Of a stretch of DNA of 14,146 bases, positions 1 to 7,700 are shown piece after piece (the first letter of the stretch is position 1; every line of letters starts with the position of its first letter). Location of the stretch: the NCBI GenBank assembly GCA_003164655.1, contig PLTW01000062.1:1-14146 (forward strand). Reading direction: 5' to 3'. Source of the stretch: Actinomycetota bacterium (GTDB lineage Bacteria; Actinomycetota; Thermoleophilia; UBA2241). The notes beneath the pieces are model-generated. The model ran no database searches. It had not been told where the DNA came from and was given only the letters and a program-made list of their open reading frames with translations. The position numbers and the translations under genes are program-made.

Positions 1-5
1 CGCGA

Positions 6-49
6 GCACCGTCACCGCGCGCCGCATGCACCGTCACCGCGCGCCGCAT
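6..49. repeat. 22-bp perfect tandem duplication
   Basis: Positions 6-27 and 28-49 are identical 22-base units, each starting GCACCGTCACC and ending GCCGCAT. The repeat lies just upstream of the aspartokinase promoter region. What lies further upstream is outside the window, so it may be the end of a repeat array, the tail of a preceding gene, or a recent slippage duplication. Confidence 0.85.
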
Positions 50-66
50 GGCGCGACCCGCCGGGA

Positions 67-92
67 TTCCGGTACACTCACAGGCTCCGGAA
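67..92 (+). promoter_or_regulatory. Inverted repeat around a possible -10 box upstream of aspartokinase
   Basis: TTCCGG at 67-72 and CCGGAA at 87-92 form a perfect 6-base inverted repeat with a 14-base spacer. A weak -10-like TACACT lies inside it at 73-78. No good -35 box is seen. The element sits directly before the Shine-Dalgarno sequence TTGGAGG (95-101). It could be an operator over the promoter or, if transcription starts further upstream, an RNA hairpin near the ribosome binding site. Its regulatory role is inference. Confidence 0.3.
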
Positions 93-110
93 CCTTGGAG
101 GTCGTCGCGC

Positions 111-1370
111 ATGCCGATCGTCGTGCAGAAGTACGGCGGCAGCTCGGTCGCCAGCACCGAGCGCATCATGAACGTCGCCCGGCGCATCGTGGCCACCTAC
201 GACGCGGGCAACAGCGTGTGCGCCGTCATCTCGGCGCGCGGCGACACGACCGACGAACTGCTGGCGATGGCCCACGAGATCACGCCGCGGCCACCAGTGC
301 GCGAGCTCGACATGCTGCTCTCGGCGGGCGAGCGCATCAGCTGCGCGCTGCTGGCCATGGCGATCTACACGCTGGGCCGCGAAGCGGTGAGCTTTACCGG
401 CTCCCAGGCGGGCATCGTCACCGACACGACGCACACCAAGGCCCAGATCGTGGGCATCTCGCCGCAGAGGGTCGAAGAGGCGCTGGCCGGCGGCAAGATC
501 ACGCTGGTCGCCGGCTTTCAGGGAGTCTCGACCAGCAAGGACGTCACCACTCTGGGCCGCGGCGGCTCCGACACCACCGCCGTGGCGCTGGCTCATGCCC
601 TGGGCGCCGGCGTCTGCGAGATCTACTCCGACGTCGACGGCGTCTACACGGCCAACCCCGCGATCGTCGCCGGGGCTCGCAAGCTGCACACCGTCTCCTA
701 CGACGAGATGCTCGAGATGGCAGCCTCGGGCGCGCAGGTCCTGGCGCTGCGCTCGGTCGAGTACGCGCGCCGTTACAATGTGGTGATCCACAGTCGCTCG
801 AGCTTCTCAGACGCGGAGGGCACCTGGGTGAAAGAAGAAGATGCTTCCATGGAACAGGCCGTCGTCAGTGGCGTGACCTACACCACCGACGAGGCCAAAG
901 TCACCGTGCGCGGCGTGCCCGACCAGCCGGGCGTGGCCGCCGATGTGTTCTCGGCGCTCGCCGACGCCCATGTGAACGTCGACATGATCATCCAGAACGT
1001 CGGCGAGCAGGGCTACTCCGACATCTCCTGCACCGTGCCGATCGACGACCTGCCGAGCGCCCGCGAGGCGCTCGACCGCGTCGTGGCCGAGCTCGGCGCC
1101 AAGGGCTACACGGCCGACGACACGATGGCCAAGATGAGCCTGATCGGCGCCGGCATGCGCACGCACCCCGGCGTGGCCGCGCTCATGTTCCGCACGCTGG
1201 CCGACAGGGGCATAAACCTCGAGATGATCTCGACATCGCCGATCAAGATCTCGTGCGTCATCTCCAAGGACCGGGTCGAAGAGGCGGTGCGCGCGCTGCA
1301 CGATGCCTTCGGCCTGGAGAGCACCGCAGTGAACCACGAGCGGGCCGACAGGGGCGTGTGGCATGACTGA
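111..1370 (+). CDS. lysC: Aspartokinase (aspartate kinase), alpha subunit
   Basis: Phosphorylates L-aspartate with ATP, the entry step to lysine/diaminopimelate, threonine and methionine. The 419-residue product has the N-terminal kinase signature KYGGSS (residues 7-12), the LLSAGER segment, and the conserved GRGGSDTTAVALA nucleotide/substrate loop in the amino-acid kinase fold. Two ACT domains follow, at about residues 262-330 and 340-410; in this family they bind the feedback inhibitors lysine and threonine. The ATG at 111 is chosen because TTGGAGG (95-101) is well spaced and the protein then begins MPIVVQKYGGSS like its relatives; an in-frame ATG at 48 lacks this support. It overlaps asd by 8 bp, so the two genes are very probably co-transcribed and translationally coupled. 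Length and domain order match the monofunctional Corynebacterium/Bacillus type. Confidence 0.97.
   Translation: MPIVVQKYGGSSVASTERIMNVARRIVATYDAGNSVCAVISARGDTTDELLAMAHEITPRPPVRELDMLLSAGERISCALLAMAIYTLGREAVSFTGSQAGIVTDTTHTKAQIVGISPQRVEEALAGGKITLVAGFQGVSTSKDVTTLGRGGSDTTAVALAHALGAGVCEIYSDVDGVYTANPAIVAGARKLHTVSYDEMLEMAASGAQVLALRSVEYARRYNVVIHSRSSFSDAEGTWVKEEDASMEQAVVSGVTYTTDEAKVTVRGVPDQPGVAADVFSALADAHVNVDMIIQNVGEQGYSDISCTVPIDDLPSAREALDRVVAELGAKGYTADDTMAKMSLIGAGMRTHPGVAALMFRTLADRGINLEMISTSPIKISCVISKDRVEEAVRALHDAFGLESTAVNHERADRGVWHD
849..1370 (+). other. Probable internal start for aspartokinase beta (regulatory) subunit
   Basis: An in-frame ATG at codon 247 of aspartokinase is preceded by a purine-rich GAAAGAAGAAG stretch (830-840). 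Initiation there would give a 173-residue product (MEQAVVSGV...) with only the two ACT domains. In Corynebacterium glutamicum and Bacillus, lysC-type genes make an alpha2-beta2 enzyme by exactly this kind of in-frame internal start, with a beta chain of about 172 residues that begins near a similar (M)EEAVLTGV segment. The position and sequence are seen here; use of the start is inferred from the family. Confidence 0.55.
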
Positions 1371-2382
1371 GCGCGACTACACGGTCGCCGTCGTCGGGGC
1401 TACCGGCGTCGTGGGCGGCGCCGTGCGCGCCATCCTCGAGCAGCGCGCCTTCCCGGTCGGCGAGCTGCGCCTGCTGGCCAGCGCCCGGTCGCGCGGCGCG
1501 CAGCTCACCTTCAGAGGCTCAGCCTGCACCGTCGGCGAGCTCGCGCCCGGCGCCTTCGCCGGCGTCGACCTCGCCTTCTTCGCCGCCGGCGGCGCCGTCA
1601 GCCAGGAGTTCGTGCCTCAGGCCGTGGCCGCGGGCGCCGTGGCGATCGACAAGTCGAGCGCTTTTCGCGGCGACCCCGACGTGCCGCTCGTCGTGCCCGA
1701 GGTCAACGCCGACCGCCTCGCCCGCCACCACGGCATCATCGCCACCCCCAACTGCTCGACCATCCAGATGGTAGTCGCCCTCAAGCCGATCCACGACGCC
1801 GCCGGCGTCGAGCGCGTCGTGGTGTCCACCTATCAGTCGGTCTCGGGCAGCGGCCGGCGCGGCGTCGACGAGCTCGAACGCCAGGCGCGCGCCTGGGCGC
1901 AGGGCGACGATTCCGAGCCGGCTTTCTATGCGCGCCGCATCGCCTTCAACCTGCTGCCCCACATCGACGGCTTTCTGAACGACGGCTCTACCAAAGAGGA
2001 GCAGAAGATGGTCGACGAGACGATCAAGATCTTCGCCGACCCCCGGATCAAGGTCACCGCCACCTGCGTGCGGGTGGCGGTGTTCGGCGCCCACTCTGAG
2101 TCGGTCAATGTCCAGACCCGCGAGCCGCTCGGCGCCGCCGCCGCCCGCGAGCTGCTCGCCGCGGCGCCGGGCATCGAGGTCGTCGACGACCCGCAGCACG
2201 CACTCTACCCCACGCCGCTCGACGCCGAGGGCAACGACCCGGTCTACGTGGGCCGCATCCGCGACGACGACACCGCGCCCAACTGCCTCAACTTCTGGGT
2301 GGTGGCCGACAACCTGCGCAAGGGCGCCGCGCTGAACGCGGTGCAGATCGCCGAGGCGCTCGTCGAGAGGGGTCTGCTGTGA
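1363..2382 (+). CDS. asd: Aspartate-semialdehyde dehydrogenase
   Basis: Reduces L-aspartyl-4-phosphate, the product of the preceding gene, to L-aspartate 4-semialdehyde with NADPH in the cytoplasm. The 339-residue protein opens with the dinucleotide-binding motif GATGVVG. It has the catalytic cysteine in ATPNCST (Cys131) and the active-site histidine in FGAHSESV (His244). The substrate-binding stretch STYQSVSGSG and the NDGSTKEEQKM segment are typical of the bacterial family. Length is normal. The ATG lies within the end of aspartokinase (8-bp overlap), and the stop overlaps the GTG start of the thioredoxin reductase gene by 4 bp (GTGA). Coupled translation of the three genes is therefore likely. 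Confidence 0.97.
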   Translation: MTERDYTVAVVGATGVVGGAVRAILEQRAFPVGELRLLASARSRGAQLTFRGSACTVGELAPGAFAGVDLAFFAAGGAVSQEFVPQAVAAGAVAIDKSSAFRGDPDVPLVVPEVNADRLARHHGIIATPNCSTIQMVVALKPIHDAAGVERVVVSTYQSVSGSGRRGVDELERQARAWAQGDDSEPAFYARRIAFNLLPHIDGFLNDGSTKEEQKMVDETIKIFADPRIKVTATCVRVAVFGAHSESVNVQTREPLGAAAARELLAAAPGIEVVDDPQHALYPTPLDAEGNDPVYVGRIRDDDTAPNCLNFWVVADNLRKGAALNAVQIAEALVERGLL

Positions 2383-3488
2383 GCGAACCGTCGTCGTTGG
2401 GCGAGAGCGCGCCGTCTGGCGAGAGCGCGCCGCTTGGCGAGAGCGCGCCGCGCGACCACTTCGACGTCGCCATCGTCGGCGCCGGCCCCGGCGGCATGAC
2501 CGCCGCCATCTACAGCTCGCGCGCCCGCCTCGACACGGTGGTGCTCGAACGCAACACGGCCGGCGGCATCATGCAGGTCACCGAGCGGGTCGAGAACTAC
2601 CCGGGCTTTCCCGAGGGCATCACGGGCTTCGAACTGGCCGAGAAGATGAAGCAGCAGGCGGCCCAGTTCGGCGCCGAACTGCGCGAGATCACCGGCGTTC
2701 TGGCACTCGAGCTCCAGCCCAACGGCGACTGGCGCATCGTTACCGACGAAGGGGCGGTGACGGCCAGGGTCGTGATCCTGTCGCCGGGGGTCGAGGCGCG
2801 CAAGCTCGGCGTACCGGGCGAGGCCGAGTTCATGGGCCGCGGCGTGTCGTACTGCGCCACCTGCGACGGCCCGCTCTACCGAGGCAAAGAGGTCGTGGTG
2901 ATCGGCGGCGGCAACGCCGCCGTCGAGGAGGGCATGTTCCTGGCGCGCTTCGCGGCGGCGGTGCACGTCGTGCACCGCCGCGACGAGCTGCGGGCGACCC
3001 GGATCGCCCAGGAGCGCGCCTTCGCCCAGCCCAACATGCGCTTCATCTGGAACGGCCAGGTGCGGCGTATCGTCGGTGAGACCAAGGTCGAGGCCGTCGA
3101 CTACGAAGACCTGCTCGATCACTCGCAGCACACGCTGCCGGTGTCGGGGGTCTTCTTCTACGTCGGCCAGCTCCCCAACACCGGCTTTCTGCGCGGCGTC
3201 GTCGAGCTCGACGCCGGCGGCTACATCGTGACCGACGCCCACCTGCGCACCAGCCAGCCCGGGATGTTCGCCTGCGGCGACGCGCGGGCCGGACTCATCA
3301 AGCAGATCGCCAACGCCGTCGGCGAGGGCGCGCTGGCCGCCATCGAAGCCGAGAAGTACCTGGTCGCGCGCGACTTCGAGGCGCGGCAGGCCAGCGCCGG
3401 CGCCCCAGGCGCCGGCGCGTCGGGCGCCCAAGCCAAGTTCGTAACGCCGGGCGCCGCGCCGGCAGACGACGCCGCTACCGGCGGCTGA
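2379..3488 (+). CDS. trxB: Thioredoxin reductase (NADPH, FAD-dependent)
   Basis: Transfers electrons from NADPH through FAD and a redox disulfide to thioredoxin. The FAD-binding motif GAGPGG is at residues 34-39. The redox-active CATC is at Cys159/Cys162, followed by the NAD(P)H-binding GGGNAA (176-181). HRRDELR matches the basic motif that selects NADPH, and a C-terminal CGD...QIANAVGEGA segment closes the FAD site. At 369 residues it is longer than the usual 310-330. The excess lies in an N-terminal tail of about 28 residues holding three GESAP repeats and a Gly/Ala/Pro-rich C-terminal tail of about 35 residues. The GTG at 2379 overlaps the asd stop and has GAGAGGGG (2365-2372) as ribosome binding site. 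Thioredoxin lies directly downstream, which strongly supports the assignment over other flavin reductases. Confidence 0.95.
   Translation: MSEPSSLGESAPSGESAPLGESAPRDHFDVAIVGAGPGGMTAAIYSSRARLDTVVLERNTAGGIMQVTERVENYPGFPEGITGFELAEKMKQQAAQFGAELREITGVLALELQPNGDWRIVTDEGAVTARVVILSPGVEARKLGVPGEAEFMGRGVSYCATCDGPLYRGKEVVVIGGGNAAVEEGMFLARFAAAVHVVHRRDELRATRIAQERAFAQPNMRFIWNGQVRRIVGETKVEAVDYEDLLDHSQHTLPVSGVFFYVGQLPNTGFLRGVVELDAGGYIVTDAHLRTSQPGMFACGDARAGLIKQIANAVGEGALAAIEAEKYLVARDFEARQASAGAPGAGASGAQAKFVTPGAAPADDAATGG
2397..2450 (+). repeat. Three 18-bp tandem repeats in the trxB 5' end
   Basis: Units at 2397-2414, 2415-2432 and 2433-2450 share GGCGAGAGCGCGCCG and differ only in their first bases. They encode the hexapeptide [L/S]GESAP three times in the N-terminal tail of thioredoxin reductase, before the FAD domain. 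The copies are nearly identical at DNA level, so the expansion looks recent. Confidence 0.9.
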
Positions 3489-3520
3489 TACCGCCACCGA
3501 TCAAGTCTCAGGAGGGACAC

Positions 3521-3835
3521 GTGGACGCAGTGACGCAGGACACCTTCAAGACCGTGGTGCTCGATGCTCCCGGCAAGGTCCTGGTCGATTTCTGGGCCGA
3601 ATGGTGCGGACCATGCCGCGTGGTCGAACCGGTGCTCGCCGAGATCGCCGAGCGCCACCCCGGAGTGAAGTTCGTCAAGCTGAACGTCGACGAGAACCCC
3701 CAGGTGGCGCAGAGCCTCGAGGTGCTGAACATCCCCACCCTGCTGGCCTTCGAGGGCGGCCAGTTGAAGAAGCGCATCGTCGGCGCCCTGAGCAAGCCCA
3801 AGCTCGTCGAAGAGCTCGCCGACTGGCTCGGGTAG
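3521..3835 (+). CDS. trxA: Thioredoxin
   Basis: A 104-residue cytoplasmic disulfide reductase that is reduced by the preceding thioredoxin reductase. The canonical active site WCGPC is at residues 28-32 within VDFWAEWCGPC. The cis-proline loop NIPT has Pro72, and the GG turn of LLAFEGGQ is typical. Length and fold landmarks match classical thioredoxin 1. The start is GTG at 3521, preceded by a near-perfect AGGAGGG (3510-3516). The 32-bp gap after trxB contains a small hairpin (GGCGG at 3480-3484, CCGCC at 3491-3495). The strong ribosome binding site suggests high expression of thioredoxin relative to its upstream neighbours. Confidence 0.97.
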   Translation: MDAVTQDTFKTVVLDAPGKVLVDFWAEWCGPCRVVEPVLAEIAERHPGVKFVKLNVDENPQVAQSLEVLNIPTLLAFEGGQLKKRIVGALSKPKLVEELADWLG

Positions 3836-3845
3836 GCGCCGGGCC

Positions 3846-4034
3846 GTGCCCGTGATCACCGTGCGGCTCTGGGAGGGTCGCACGCGCCGGCAGAAGGCCG
3901 AGCTCGCACGGCGGATCACCGATGCCGTGGTCGAGATCGCGGGCTGTGAGCGCGACACGGTGAGGGTCATCTTCGAGGACTTCGCCAAGAGTGACTGGGC
4001 GGTCGGCGGTCGGCTCGCCGACGAGGCCGAATAG
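3846..4034 (+). CDS. 4-oxalocrotonate tautomerase family protein
   Basis: A 62-residue protein of the tautomerase superfamily that starts MPVITVRLWEGR. In this family the initiator Met is removed and Pro1 is the catalytic base. Counting from Pro1, the sequence also has Arg11, Arg39 and an aromatic residue at position 50 (Trp where Pseudomonas 4-OT has Phe), so the active site appears complete. The GTG start at 3846 is fixed by the need for Pro directly after Met, although no good Shine-Dalgarno sequence is visible; translation may be coupled to trxA, which ends 10 bp upstream. No aromatic meta-cleavage genes are nearby, so the substrate is unknown and the classic 4-oxalocrotonate reaction should not be assumed. 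Confidence 0.88.
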   Translation: MPVITVRLWEGRTRRQKAELARRITDAVVEIAGCERDTVRVIFEDFAKSDWAVGGRLADEAE

Positions 4035-4047
4035 AGAAAGTCCCGGC

Positions 4048-4761
4048 CTACGCCTTTTCGAGCCTGAAGCCGATGTCGTCGTAAGAAAACGACACCAGGT
4101 CGTCGGAGACGGCCAGGTCGAGCGCCGTCTGAGCCTTGAGCGGCAGCTCCTGCAGGCGGGTGCGAATGAGGTCGGCGCGCCCCGTGTCGACCGCCGCCGC
4201 CTCGAGCCAGTACTGAAGGTTGACCGTGCGGTGCAGGCGGCGCTCCTGGGTAACGGTCAGACCGGCCTTGGCGAACTGCTCGAGAAACTCGCCGTGCGTC
4301 GAGTAGCGGCGGTGAGCGGGGTCGCTGAGCCGGGCGAGCTCGTTCAGGTAGCGGTCGAGATCGGCGCTTACGAGCAGGTCGTAAACCACGAGGCGTCCGC
4401 CCGCCACGACCACCCGGGCCATCTCCTTGAGGGCGGCGACCGGCTCGGGAAAGCGGTGCAGGGCGTTGCGACAGGTGGCCAGCGTGAAGGCGCCGTCGGT
4501 GAAGGGCAGCGCATAGGGGTTGGCATACATGAACGAGACGTTGTCGACGCCGACCTCGCGGCTCAGTCGCACCGCCTCGTCGATGGTGTCCGCGCGGTTG
4601 TCGACCGCCAGCACGCTGGCCACCGCGCCGGCCAGCGCGAACGCGGTGGCGCCGACCGTGGTGCCCATGTCGATGGCCCGGTCGCCGACACTCGGGCCGG
4701 CCAGCTCGAAGACCAGCTCGAGCGAGGGATCGCCCTGGATGTGCGTTCCATCGTGGCTCAC
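4048..4761 (-). CDS. Class I SAM-dependent methyltransferase (UbiE-like)
   Basis: A 237-residue Rossmann-type methyltransferase resembling the Methyltransf_11/UbiE group. Motif I reads DMGTTVG, where the usual pattern is DxGxGxG, so the middle glycine is Thr. The acidic residue after beta-2 is present in VLAVDN. The motif around ALPFTDGAFTLATCRNALHRFPEP and the post-motif ARVVVAGGRLVVYD are well conserved. The GTG start at 4761 has GAGAGGCGGA upstream and lies 15 bp after the ileS stop, so it is probably co-transcribed with ileS. It converges on the tautomerase gene with only 13 bp between stops. Substrate is unknown; small molecules, quinones or lipids are all possible. The altered motif I may weaken SAM binding, but the rest of the fold looks intact. 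Confidence 0.85.
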   Translation of the reverse strand: MSHDGTHIQGDPSLELVFELAGPSVGDRAIDMGTTVGATAFALAGAVASVLAVDNRADTIDEAVRLSREVGVDNVSFMYANPYALPFTDGAFTLATCRNALHRFPEPVAALKEMARVVVAGGRLVVYDLLVSADLDRYLNELARLSDPAHRRYSTHGEFLEQFAKAGLTVTQERRLHRTVNLQYWLEAAAVDTGRADLIRTRLQELPLKAQTALDLAVSDDLVSFSYDDIGFRLEKA

Positions 4762-4776
4762 GTCGTGGTCCGCCTC

Positions 4777-7700
4777 TCAGCCGTAGTTGACCGTGAAGAT
4801 CGTGCCCGTGGGCGTGATGCCCACGACGACCTCGCAGCCTTCGACCCGCACAGTTTCGCGGTGCGTTCGGGGCCGGTCGCCGAGCTCGAGCTCGCTGGCC
4901 AGGGTCTCGCTCCTTATGTACGCCGCGTGGCGTTCGACGAGCCCGGCCAGCTCAGCCGGCACCGACAGCGCCAGGCTGATCGTGTCCTCTATTCGTAAAT
5001 CGGCGTTTTTGCGCGAGAGTTGAACGGCATGGACCAGCTCGCGCACGATTCCTTCGTCGCGCAGCTCCGCGTCGACCGTCGTGCGCAGCGACACGGTGAA
5101 GGCGGCGTCGCTTTCGACTCGGCAGCCTGCGGGGGCGACGGTCTCGACCAGCACCTCGTCTTCGGCCAGGCGCACCTGCTCGCCGTCGGCGAGCACCAGG
5201 GGCGCCGAGCCGCCGGTGCGCAGCGCCGCGACGAACTCGGGGGCGTCGACGTCGCGCAAGGCGGCCCCGACGGCTCCGACCTGCCTGCCGAGCCGCGGCC
5301 CGAGCAGCTTGAGGTTCGGCTTGAGCGCGTAGTCGAGCAGCTCGCCGGGGTCGGAGACGAGGCGCAGTTCCTTGACGTTCAGCTCGTCGGTCACGATATC
5401 GCGCAGGCGCTCGAGGGCGGCGCGCTCGGCCGCGGCCGCCGCCACCGCCACCTCGGCCAGCGGCTGGCGAGTCTTGACGGCGGCCCCGTTGCGCGCCGCG
5501 CGGCCCAGCTCGACCACCCGGCGGGCGGCCTCCATGTCGAAGGCCACGGCCGGGTCGACGGCAGCCTCGTCGGCCAGCGGCCAGTCGCACAGGTGGACGC
5601 TCTCGGGCGCGGCGGGGTCGACCGAGCGCACGAGGTTCTGGTAGAGCTCCTCGGCGACGAACGGCGTGTAGGGCGCGAGCAGCTTGGCGAGCGTCACGAG
5701 GCACTCGTAAAGCGTGTGATAGGCGGCCAGCTTGTCGCGGTCGCTCTCGCTCTTCCAGAAGCGCCGCCGGCTGCGGCGCACGTACCAGTTGGAGAGCTCG
5801 TCGACGAACTCCTGGATGGCGCGGCCCGAGTTGGTGGCGTCGTAGTCTTCGAGACCGTCGCCGACCCGCGTGACGAGCTGCGCGAGCCGGCCGGCCAGCC
5901 AGCGGTCGAGCAGCGGCCGCTCGGCGAGCGGCACTGGCTCGGACATCGGGTCGAAGCGGTCGATGTTGGCGTAGACGGTGAAGAAGCTGTAGGTGTTCCA
6001 GAGGGTAAGCAGGAACTTGCGCACCACTTCGTCGACCAGGTCGAGCGAGAACCGGCGCGGATACCAGGGGCTCGAGGCCGTGAACAGATACCAGCGAAAG
6101 GCGTCGGCGCCCTGGCGGTCGAGCACGTCGTCGGGCGCCACCACGTTGCCCCGGCTCTTGCTCATCTTCTGACCGTCGGCGTCGAGGATGTGGCCCAGGC
6201 AGAGCACCGTCTCGTAGGAGCTACGGCCCTCGATCAGGGTGGCCACCGCGAGCAGGCTATAGAACCAGCCGCGGGTCTGGTCGATCGCCTCGGCGATGAA
6301 GTCGGCCGGGAACCGCTCGCGGAACGTCTCCTTGTTTTCGAACGGATAGTGCCACTGGGCGAACGGCATCGAGCCCGAATCGAACCAGGCGTCGATCACC
6401 TCGGGCGCGCGGCGCATGTCGGCACCGCACTCGGGGCAGGCCAGCACGACCTCGTCGACGAAGGGCCGGTGCAGCTCGAGGTCGTCGGGAGGCGGTGTCA
6501 CGGCAAGCTCGCGCAACTCGGCGATGCTGCCCACGCAGTGCACATGACCCTGGTCGCAGCGCCAGATGGGCAGCGGCGTACCCCAGTACCGGTCGCGAGA
6601 CAGCGCCCAGTCGACGTTGTTGTCGAGCCACTCGCCAAAGCGCCCGTGCTTGATGTGCTCGGGATACCAGGTCACGGCCTCGTTGGCGGCCAGAAGCTCG
6701 TCTTTGATCGCCGTCGTGCGCACGTACCAGGTCTTCTTGGAGTAGTAGAGCAGCGGCGTGTCGCAGCGCCAGCAGAACGGATAGCTGTGCTCGTAGGGCA
6801 CCTCGACCAGCAACAGGCCGCGCGCCGCGAGGTCGGCGATGATACCGGGGTCGGCGTCTTTGACGAACACGTGGGGCCAAGGCTCGATCTCGGCGGCAAA
6901 GCGCCCGGCGGCGTCGACCGGATTGACCACCGGCAGGTCGTTGTCGTGCCCGATGCGCATGTCGTCTTCGCCGAAGGCCGGTGCGATGTGCACGATGCCG
7001 GTGCCGTCGGTGGTCGTGACGTAGCCGTCGCCGACCACATACCAGGCGCGGCGGTCGGGCGCGACGAACCGGTAGGGCGGCTCGTACTCGAGGCCGAGCA
7101 GCTCGCGGCCCGCGATGACGCGCTCGACCACGGCCTCGGCGCCGAGCACCGCCTCGACCAGGTCGCGGGCCAGCACGAAGCGCTCGCCGCGGCTCTCGAC
7201 GAGCGCGTACTCGATCTCGGGATTGACGGCGCAGGCGACGTTGGAGACCAGGGTCCAGGGCGTGGTCGTCCAGACGGCCAGGCTCACCCGGCCGGCGGCC
7301 TGGTCGGTGATAGCCGGCGCGGTCTCGGCGGCAACCGGAGCGGTCTCGACGACCGGCGCTGTCCCGGCGGCGACCGGCGCCCCCAGTGTGCCCAGCGTCG
7401 CGGCCGATGCGGCGGTGAGTGGGAAGCGCACGTACACCGACGGCTCGGTGACGTCGTGATAGCCCTGCGCCATCTCGTGGCTGGAGATCGCCGTGCCGCA
7501 GCGCGGGCAGTAGGGCACCACCTTGAAGCCCTCGTAGAGGAGCTCCTTGTCCCAGATCTGCCGCAGCAGCCACCACACCGACTCGATGTAGTCGTTGGTG
7601 AGCGTGTAGTAGGCGTCGTCCAGGTCGATCCAGAAGCCGATGCGCTCGGTCATCCGGTCCCAGTGCTTGAGATAGGTGAGCACGCTCTCGCGACACAGGG

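Noticed and set aside
48..110. Upstream ATG (48) for aspartokinase
   Set aside because: It would add 21 residues not typical of the family and lies within the promoter/inverted-repeat region; ATG 111 has a clear TTGGAGG.
3480..3495. Terminator between trxB and trxA
   Set aside because: The GGCGG/CCGCC stem is only 5 bp, has no T-tract and overlaps the trxB stop; it is more likely incidental or a minor mRNA processing structure.
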